A DNA stretch of 17,460 bases from JAJPKE01 sp052143275 (GTDB taxonomy: Bacteria; Chloroflexota; Ktedonobacteria; Ktedonobacterales; JADMIN01): the NCBI GenBank assembly GCA_052143275.1, contig JBKQTH010000075.1:1-17460 (forward strand), written 5' to 3'. A program made the translations under genes and the position numbers. The notes below the pieces were generated by a model. It saw only the letters and a list, made by a program, of their open reading frames with translations. It was not told where the DNA came from and did no database searches. Shown here piece by piece: positions 7,612-13,303 of this stretch (position 1 is its first letter; each line of letters opens with the position of its first letter).

Positions 7612-8039
7612 AAGAATAAGATTCATCCCTCCGACCGGCGCCTTCACCATTTCGTGGGCGTCCTGCACCGATTACAGCCCTATCTCTTGAGCTGGACCAA
7701 AGACGCCCGCTTACCCCGGACCAACAATGATCTGGAACGCTTTATTCGGGCGATCAAAACGCGCTATCGCCGCATCAGCGGACGCAAGAACTGGAGTGCC
7801 TATCTGCTGCGCTATGGCGGCGCACGGCCTACTACGAGGACTATGTCCAGCATCCAGACGTTGGACACGCGGTCGAGCACCGCATCCGCCCCCTCGCCTC
7901 CGACTGTTGGACTCATGCCCGCAGTCAGCAGCGCTCGCTTGAGCACCGGGTGCAAACCCGATTCCGCTTCCTGCACCAGCGGACGCGCGCCTTGCGACTT
8001 CTGGAACAGCGCTGGTCTCAAACGACCGACGGTACGTGA
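7612..8039 (+). pseudogene. truncated, frameshifted transposase (C-terminal part)
   Basis: The frame opens right after a TAG at 7609-7611 and reads naturally from IHPSDRRLHHF through LPRTNNDLERFIRAIKTRYR and SGRKNWSAYLLRYG. At about 7817-7826 the frame shifts by one and continues sensibly as YYEDYVQHPDVGHAVEHR to a TGA at 8037-8039. The TNNDLE...GRK segment is typical of the C-terminal catalytic part of a DDE transposase, but I cannot name the IS family. The N-terminal two thirds are missing and there is no start codon with a ribosome-binding site, so this is a dead remnant. Confidence 0.65.
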
Positions 8040-8080
8040 CTATTGCCCTGACTGTTAAAAAAACGTCCGCCCGCTCCTAA

Positions 8081-8660
8081 GAGCTGTGGCGACGCTTTCC
8101 ACACGCTACGGTGGAACTATGGTCTATGGAAGAGCATTGTATTGGACTCAAACCGGTGCAGAGGCGGGTAGGGGTGCCGATTGGCCAGCGGCCGGTGGCA
8201 AGGGTCCAACATCGCTTTGCCTGGCGCTACCTCGTCGGCTTTGTCCATCCCGCCTCGGGTCGCACCCTCTTTCATCTGGCGACCAGCGTCTCTATCCCGC
8301 TCTTTGAGGCGGAACTCGCAGCCTTTGCCCGCGCAGCAGGAGCCAGTCCAGCCAAGCAGGTTGTCCTGGTGCTATACCCTCGCAGGTTGGCATACCAGCC
8401 TGCGTCTGCGGGTGCCGGAGCATATGCATCTGCTGTTTCTGCCGCCGTACTCGCCTGAACTCCAACCGGCCGAGGATCTGTGGCTGCTGACGAATACCGT
8501 GCTCATCAACCAGCATGTCGCCACTATCGACGAGCTGGAGGAAGTACAACTGGCATGCTGTGCGGAGTTGCAACACCAGCCGGCGATGATCGGCTCAACC
8601 ACCTGTTTTCACTGGTGGCCCCGGCAGATCCACAAGCGACGAGGGCCTAGGCAGACATAG
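8081..8660 (+). pseudogene. IS630-family transposase remnant
   Basis: Reads RRFPHATVELWSMEEHCIGLKP, then VGFVHPASGRTLFHL, in the frame of a GTG at 8111. At about 8375-8385 the frame shifts, continuing as WHTSLRLRVPEHMHLLFLPP and SPELQPAEDLW to a TAG at 8658-8660. This is the DDE domain of an IS630-type transposase lacking its N-terminal DNA-binding half. Where the family has the second catalytic Asp (VLVLD.AGWHTS), this copy reads VLVLYP, so the residue is lost together with the frame. The frame opens at 8081 just after a TAA, marking the truncation point. It lies directly behind the previous transposase remnant. Confidence 0.8.
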
Positions 8661-8727
8661 TGTCGGTCACGAGGAGCAGCCGCTGCAGAGCTCGCTCCAC
8701 CTCACGAGCGCAGTGCGCCGGGACGCC

Positions 8728-9576
8728 TTAGCCGTCTCCAACTGGCATCGTCCGAACAAGACGGAAGCCGGTAAACTCATCATAGGTATTGGGAAGGTTG
8801 TGGAAGAAGCGGCAGGCGGTGCGCACATCAGGGGGTTTGTTACCGTGACTCCCACCCCGCGTTACCCGCTCTCCTTCTGTGAGTTGCTCCTCTCGCCCAT
8901 CGGAAGGCACATAGGGATAGGGCTGGTAGAGGCTGCTGGTCCATTTATGGACATTGTCAGCTAGATCCTGGGCACCACAGGGACTGGCTCCAGCAGGAAA
9001 CTCTCCGATGGGTGAAGTCCCATACCACAGGGACCAATCGAAACAATTGCAGCGCTCATCCTCCATCTGCTGGCCCCAGGGATAGATCCGGCTCACGCCC
9101 GCCTGCACATCCCAGCGGGCGGCTTTCTCCCATTCTGCCTCTGTGGGCAAGCGCCAAGGCTGGCCCGTCAATTCTGCGAGCCAGGCAGCGTACTGCGTCG
9201 CCTCCTGCCAACTGACGGCGACCACGGGGTACACCAGCCGCCACGGCTTGCTTTGATCCTCCCAGGAGATATCCCAGACCATGCCAGTGGTGCGCGGGGT
9301 AGGATGCCCCGCGTTCACATAACAGGCATACTCGGCCACCGTGACCGGATAGGTGGCGATTTGGAAGCAAGCCTCCTCCACCCAATGCTGCGGCAGTTCG
9401 TCGGCATCCGCCTCAGGATCACGCTCAGGATCGCTGCCCATGAGAAAGGGGCCCGTGGGCACATCACACACGGGCGGAAGTATGTAGTCCACTGGTTCGC
9501 CGTTCGGCAGTGCGGCATGGGAGGTCGTGAAGCTCAGCGCCGCAAGCTGCTCTAGGCTGTGGGAAGATGAATGCAT
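8728..9576 (-). CDS. SUMF1 / FGE-sulfatase-domain protein
   Basis: A 282-residue protein with the formylglycine-generating-enzyme fold. In order: YILPPVCDVPTGPFLMGSDP, a PVTVAEYACYVNAG segment, WRLPTEAEWEKAAR, and near the end VTRGGSHGNKPPDVRTACRF leading to TGFRLVRT. These are the hallmark blocks of the SUMF1/C-type-lectin-like domain. True oxygen-dependent FGEs carry a Cys pair shortly after RGGS; this protein has His-Gly-Asn-Lys there and only one Cys later, so sulfatase activation is unlikely. Such domains in Chloroflexota often act as target-binding or structural modules (inference). The ATG at 9576 has GAGG about 12 nt upstream. It is boxed in by IS remnants on both sides yet has no frame break, though an N-terminal partner domain could have been lost. 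Confidence 0.82.
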   Translation of the reverse strand: MHSSSHSLEQLAALSFTTSHAALPNGEPVDYILPPVCDVPTGPFLMGSDPERDPEADADELPQHWVEEACFQIATYPVTVAEYACYVNAGHPTPRTTGMVWDISWEDQSKPWRLVYPVVAVSWQEATQYAAWLAELTGQPWRLPTEAEWEKAARWDVQAGVSRIYPWGQQMEDERCNCFDWSLWYGTSPIGEFPAGASPCGAQDLADNVHKWTSSLYQPYPYVPSDGREEQLTEGERVTRGGSHGNKPPDVRTACRFFHNLPNTYDEFTGFRLVRTMPVGDG

Positions 9577-9809
9577 GCCCTCGTCATCCTCTTGCTTCTG
9601 CGCCAGCGCTCATCCCAACAACGACACCGAGTGCGCACGATCTGCTCACGAGCGTACCGTAGGCTCGATGCACGAGATGGCGCTTGTCGACTCATGCTCC
9701 CCAACTCATTCTCCCCAGTTCGGCGGACTGCAGTAGTTCCATCAGTGGCTCGCAGGGACCGCTCTAGGTGAGACAACGCCATACTACCATAATCCACCAC
9801 TAAACCGTA
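9577..9809. other. intergenic stretch between SUMF1 gene and IS5 element
   Basis: A minus-strand frame (9552-9800) is open and Arg-rich but matches nothing I know. It runs into the start of the SUMF1 gene in another frame, so it could be the decayed N-terminal part of a longer SUMF1 protein. No promoter or terminator stands out. Confidence 0.3.
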
Positions 9810-10693
9810 TCAGAGACCGTTTGGAAACTCGTGCATACGAGCCAACCTTCGAACCATCAGGCGGATCATGGTGAGGTAAATCCAGGTCTCGCTGGTGGCA
9901 CAGAGCCGCTCATAGTCTCGGCAGAGCCGCCGGTTGAATAGCAACCAGGCGAATGTTCGTTCAACCACCCAGCGGCAAGCGAGCACGTGGAAACCTGGGG
10001 TCGGCAGATATTGGGACCAATCAATCTGGTCTGGTGGGATGTCGTTGGGGACCGGAGTAGCGTTTGAATCGATGAATCGCGCGCAGGACCTCAACGGTCC
10101 AGCCCACCACGGTCTGGACCCAATCGCTGCCTTTGCCCCGGCCGTTGTAGCCGGAGTCCAGCCACAGATGGCGCATGCGTGGCAGTTGAGCTCGCGTCTT
10201 GTCGTCCAGAACGAGCTTGATTCCCATCCCGATCCATGACGTTGGCCGGATGGACGTTGACCGCCAGGAGTAACCCTTCGGTATCGACCAGAATATGCCG
10301 TTTGCGTCCGACCAGTTTCTTGGCTCCGTCATAGCCCCGTGCTCCTCCCACACTGGTCGTCTTCACCGATTGGCTGTCCACACTCCCGGCACTCGGCTGC
10401 GGATCCCGACCCAAGGCAACTCGTAACTCCTCTCGCAAGATCGTGTGGATGCGTTCGAGTGTTCCATCGCGTCGCCATTTTCTGGAGGATAGTAATAGAC
10501 ACTTTGCCAAGCAGGCCAGTCGCTGGGAAGCAAGCGCTAGGCACAGCCGGTGCGCAGCACGTAGAGCAATGCATTCACGATTGTGCGTAAATGATGGTGT
10601 CGGGGGTGTCCAGTGTGTGCCACTGGTAACAGCGGTTCGAGCCGGGCCCACTGCCGCATCGGTCAGGTTGGTGGGATAGGTGTGTGTCTTCAT
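9810..10693 (-). pseudogene. IS5-family transposase, multiply frameshifted
   Basis: Starts MKTHTYPTNLTDA at 10693. One shift follows at about 10650 into the frame carrying WARLEPLLPVAHTGHPRHH, which contains an in-frame TAG at the position of an expected Trp (GCA-Trp-RLLPSDW context). The frame returns at RKWRRDGTLERIHTILRE and runs through SVDSQSVKTTSVGG and KKLVGRKRHILVDTEGLLLA. It shifts at about 10220 (an extra base) to IKLVLDDKTRAQLPRMRHLW and LDSGYNGRGKG, and shifts again at about 10060 to DIPPDQIDWSQYLP and RWVVERTFAWL...TMIRLMVRRLAR. At least four frameshifts and one nonsense change. The final TGA is made by the flanking target duplication at 9810-9812, not by the element. Confidence 0.88.
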
Positions 10694-10754
10694 TCTTGCA
10701 GCCTATCTCACCCTGCCGCTCCCCTTCTTTCCTCAGGTCCCAAACGGTCTCTCA
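9810..10754 (-). mobile_element. IS5-family element (IS1031/ISL2-like), defective, with 3-bp target duplication
   Basis: Perfect 12-bp terminal inverted repeats GAGACCGTTTGG (9813-9824) and CCAAACGGTCTC (10740-10751) bound a 939-bp element. They are flanked by a direct TCA (9810-9812 and 10752-10754), fitting the TNA target duplications known for the IS1031 and ISL2 groups of IS5. The single transposase gene inside reads leftwards and fills almost the entire element. Its gene is broken by several frameshifts, so the copy cannot move on its own. Confidence 0.85.
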
Positions 10755-10788
10755 TTCCCGTTGTATACCAAGAGAAAGGTGATGTACT

Positions 10789-11211
10789 GTGACACCTCCT
10801 GAGCACCTGCAGTTTCTCCGTCCTGAGAACTTGGCCACCACTCCCGGTTACTCGCACGTCGTCACGGTCACTGGCGGACAAACGATCTATGTGGCTGGTC
10901 AGGTTGCGCTCGATGCGGCCGGAAACCTCGTCGGGCCCGGCGATTTTCGGCTCCAGGCGCAACAGATCTTTGAGAACATCAAAACTGCTCTGGACGCCGT
11001 CGGCGCCGATTTTCGTCATGTGGTGAAGTTGAATATGTACGTTGTCGATCGCACCCAACTGCCGATGCTGCGCGAGATACGTGACCTCTACATCAACACC
11101 CAGGCACCTCCGGCGAGCACCCTCGTGGAAGTACGCAGCCTGGCACAGGACGGATTCTTGCTCGAAGTCGAAGCGATTGCGAGCCTGCCAGTGATCCATA
11201 GGGGATCGTGA
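10789..11211 (+). CDS. RidA/YjgF/UK114-family protein
   Basis: A 140-residue protein of the Rid family, trimeric proteins whose best-known member hydrolyses reactive enamines and imines from PLP enzymes. The fold signature is complete: YVAGQVALDAAGNLVGPGDF, QAQQIFENIKTALDAVGADF, VKLNMYVVD and LLEVEAIASL. In the active-site strand RidA proper has Arg in PAR-S-x-VEV, while this protein reads PPASTLVEV, so the catalytic Arg is absent and imine deaminase activity is doubtful; it resembles the non-canonical Rid subfamilies. The start is GTG at 10789 with AAAGG 9 nt upstream. It is the only intact gene between two opposed copies of one IS5 family and begins 35 bp after the IS target repeat. Confidence 0.85.
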   Translation: MTPPEHLQFLRPENLATTPGYSHVVTVTGGQTIYVAGQVALDAAGNLVGPGDFRLQAQQIFENIKTALDAVGADFRHVVKLNMYVVDRTQLPMLREIRDLYINTQAPPASTLVEVRSLAQDGFLLEVEAIASLPVIHRGS

Positions 11212-11220
11212 CGCAGCAGA

Positions 11221-11347
11221 CTCTGCTACAATCGAGAGCCGAGACGATGAACGGCTCTGCACTCCCAGCGAGACCTGGATCCATCCAGCCACGAGCTGGC
11301 TGATGCTTCACAGGTCGGTTTGTACATCGTAGTTCCCAAACGGTCTC
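11221..11347 (+). pseudogene. IS5-family transposase C-terminal relic plus terminal repeat
   Basis: Plus-strand reading gives RDDERLCTPSETWI, matching RDYERLCATSETWI of the IS5 copy at 9810-10754. Diverged bases follow up to FPNGL and the terminal repeat CCAAACGGTCTC (11336-11347), identical to the ends of that IS5 copy. The preserved piece is only about 125 bp, in opposite orientation to the larger copy, and lies just after the Rid gene stop. It is the tail of an older, truncated second copy of the same IS family. Confidence 0.75.
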
Positions 11348-12462
11348 TAGGTTTCTTTGACCGGGTGGAGATCGACCAACTTGGTGCGCGCCTGCTGGGA
11401 GGTGAACTGCCAATGAATCGTGCACCGAGCGGCATTACGCTTTGCCTCCAGCGTCTTGACCCGCCGGTGCAGCGTCGTCAGGTCCCCAACAGGTCGTGAG
11501 AGGCAGCCGCGCTCAAAGACACTGATCCAGGGTCTCCGCCATGCTCTCGCCGACTGCCATGCTTGGGGGTGTAATGGACCTCGAAGCGGCTGGCGATCCG
11601 GCGGGCTTCGGCGGGCGAGTACACCTCATACGAGCTCGCCAGGGTATGGGTGTTGAGGTTGTCTTGCACCAGGCGGATATACTCGGCCTCTCGGTAGATC
11701 TCATCGGCCAGATACTGCAACTGCTGGGCGTAGTCCACCTTGGTGCGCTGCTGGGTCGGGGTGACGTGCCGCCAGCCCGCCAAGGGTTCGACCACGACAA
11801 AGAGATTGGCCGTCCCCCGACGCACAAACTCGTAGTCCCGGCGTTCAGGACGGCCGGGAGCCAGCGGCTGCATCGGCCGGGTCTGCTCGTGCGGCACCAC
11901 CGGCTTCTCATCCAGACACACCGTCGGGTAGTGCGGGTCGTACTCTTCCTCATACAAGTCCAGCACATCTTCCATGGCGGCGACAAACTCCGCCCCTATG
12001 CTGGGGATACACCAGTGCTCATGCTGCCAGGGCTTGAGCTCGTTCTTTTCAACAGGTCGCGGATGGTCTGGATGGCGACGTGCTCGACATACCCTAGTTC
12101 GACCGCTTTGCCGAGCAACAGCCGCAGGGACCAGTGGTCGTGGCCCTCGGGCACAGGACTGCAGGTAATGGCGATCAGGTGGGCTTGCTGCGCGCCGGTG
12201 AGGGCGGCACGGCGCCAGAGCTGCTTCCGGTCCTGCAGCACCGCGTCCAGACCGCCCTGCAGATACCGCGTGCGCAGGTTGGTCACCGTATTGGGGCAGA
12301 CGCCGTACGCTTTGGCGAGCTGGGCAGTACTCCAGCCGGCGTCCAGCTTGAGCAGGATCCGGGCGCGCTTGAGGGTGCGGACGTTGGCTTTGCCCGATGC
12401 AGAAACACCGACAGACGCTCATGGTCGATCGGCGAGAGATGGACCGTGCGAAGGGTGGGCAT
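11347..12462 (-). pseudogene. IS630-family transposase, frameshifted
   Basis: ATG at 12462 with AGGAGGT upstream gives MPTLRTVHLSPIDHERLSVF. At about 12395 one base is missing; the HTH region continues in another frame to TNLRTRYLQGGLDAVLQDRK. At about 12045 a shortened A-run shifts the frame again into NELKPWQHEHW. The catalytic core YPTVCLDEKPVVPHEQTRP and LVQDNLNTHT is intact, including both Asp residues. Further shifts at 11535-11560 disrupt the PKHGSWLN.AE segment that holds the third acidic residue. The tail resumes (SRPVGDLTTLHRRVKTLEAK) and ends HPVKET with a TAG at 11347-11349 contributed by the target CTAG. A start and ribosome-binding site remain, but no functional enzyme can be made. 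Confidence 0.88.
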
Positions 12463-12532
12463 GCGGCACCTCCTGAACCAGCAGGTTTTTGCCCAGCATA
12501 CTCCTCTCCACAATATCTAAGTCAACTGCTAG
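11347..12532 (-). mobile_element. IS630-family element, defective, bounded by CTAG
   Basis: A CTAG lies at each proposed end (11347-11350 and 12529-12532), about 1.18 kb apart, which suits an IS630 element inserted at a CTAG as described for IS870-like members. The transposase fills the interval and is frameshifted. I could not find convincing inverted terminal repeats, so the right boundary is tentative; the left one is supported by the transposase reading exactly up to the CTAG. The left end abuts the IS5 relic with no spacer. Confidence 0.55.
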
Positions 12533-12884
12533 CTAACTCTATCCACAAATGCACACGCTGTTTGACGGCTTCGATGTAAGGGACCACCTGTTGCCTGCGC
12601 CAGTCTCTCCGTTCTGCGTCGTGCGCCAGAATCCTTTGGCCCTCAAGCGCTTGCTTAGCCGTTTACTTATCCAAACGCCCGCCAGACCGCTGGCCGGAAG
12701 GCTCAGCGCCAGCACAACAGTTACTCAGACAGGCATTGCCTTACCTCGTTATCCAGTCCTGAAAGGGAACCTCGGTAGGTACTCAAGCACAAGTGTCGCA
12801 CACGCAGGTCGCCTGTGTCTGAATACTCAAGCGACTACCCGTACAACCAGGTGGTCTTCTGTTATGTCACTAGGAAACATTGGC
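12533..12884. other. gene-free stretch upstream of the DnaA-box region
   Basis: A plus-strand frame (12549-13004) is open for 151 codons, but it has no family resemblance, poor start context, and continues through the DnaA-box repeats, so I do not call it a gene. A DnaA-like 9-mer (CTATCCACA, one mismatch) lies at 12539-12547 next to the IS630 boundary. Otherwise I see nothing. Confidence 0.5.
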
Positions 12885-13066
12885 CGTGGACAAAGCCGGG
12901 ATAAAGTCGTGGATAACAGGGATAAAGTCGTGGATATTGTCGTGAACCGGCCGCCTCCGGTGGATAAGTGGAACAAACCGATCATAATCAAGCGAGTTAG
13001 TTGACAAAATGAGCGTAAAGTTTGTCGGTTATCCCTCGCTTACCGATGATTATCCACATATCCACT
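12885..13066. promoter_or_regulatory. DnaA-box cluster upstream of dnaB
   Basis: Consensus DnaA box TTATCCACA occurs perfectly at 13050-13058. On the opposite strand one-mismatch boxes lie at 12908-12916 (CGTGGATAA) and 12959-12967 (GGTGGATAA). Two-mismatch boxes lie at 12885-12893, 12929-12937 and 13058-13066. That is six box-like 9-mers in about 180 bp, with a moderately AT-rich stretch between them (12984-13027). They are within 420 bp of the dnaB start. Likely a DnaA-binding region that regulates the primosome operon or forms part of an origin. Confidence 0.55.
12898..12936 (+). repeat. two 18-bp direct repeats with 21-bp period
   Basis: GGGATAAAGTCGTGGATA occurs at 12898-12915 and identically at 12919-12936, a spacing of two helical turns. 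The first 10 bp (GGGATAAAGT) recur at 13072-13081. Each full copy ends in a DnaA-like box. This iteron-like arrangement fits cooperative protein binding. Confidence 0.7.
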
Positions 13067-13081
13067 ACCTGGGGATAAAGT

Positions 13082-13100
13082 GGCCATTTGCCAAATGGCC
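13082..13100. promoter_or_regulatory. perfect 19-bp palindrome (operator candidate)
   Basis: GGCCATTTG (13082-13090), one central C, then CAAATGGCC (13092-13100): a 9+1+9 perfect dyad. It sits between the DnaA-box cluster and dnaB. No T-run follows, so a terminator is unlikely; a dimeric regulator site is more plausible. Confidence 0.5.
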
Positions 13101-13180
13101 TTTGTTCAGGTACTCTCATGGGTACGCCCAACTGAAGATCGGCCATCGCTTGACGGTGTCATAGCAATGGTCTGCTATCG

Positions 13181-13209
13181 TAGAATGTACTATAGAATGT
13201 ACGTTCTAT
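13181..13209. promoter_or_regulatory. LexA-like dyad upstream of dnaB
   Basis: ATAGAA (13192-13197) and TTCTAT (13204-13209) flank TGTACG; the core AGAATGTACGTTCT is close to the Gram-positive-type LexA box CGAAC-N4-GTTCG. The half-site TAGAATGTAC is also repeated just upstream at 13181-13190. It lies about 95 bp before the dnaB start, downstream of a TTGACG (13150-13155) that could be a -35 hexamer. Confidence 0.4.
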
Positions 13210-13303
13210 CAGGTAGGCCGTGGCCAAGCTGCGCCAGGGTGGAAAAAACAGAAGACCAGATGAGATTACATTCGACAATGCAAGAATGTGAAGGGTTGAT
13301 CCT

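Noticed and set aside
8728..9576. Calling the SUMF1 protein a formylglycine-generating enzyme
   Set aside because: The Cys pair required for that chemistry is missing and no sulfatase gene is nearby.
11541..12476. 311-codon plus-strand frame opposite the IS630 transposase
   Set aside because: It is the antisense shadow of the frameshifted transposase, whose minus-strand reading has clear family motifs.
12549..13004. 151-codon plus-strand open frame upstream of dnaB
   Set aside because: No family resemblance, no good ribosome-binding site, odd composition, and its 3' part is just translated DnaA-box repeats.
12898..13081. GGGATAAAGT repeats as a CRISPR array
   Set aside because: Only two full copies and one partial copy, 3-nt spacing between the full copies, no cas genes; iteron-like rather than CRISPR.
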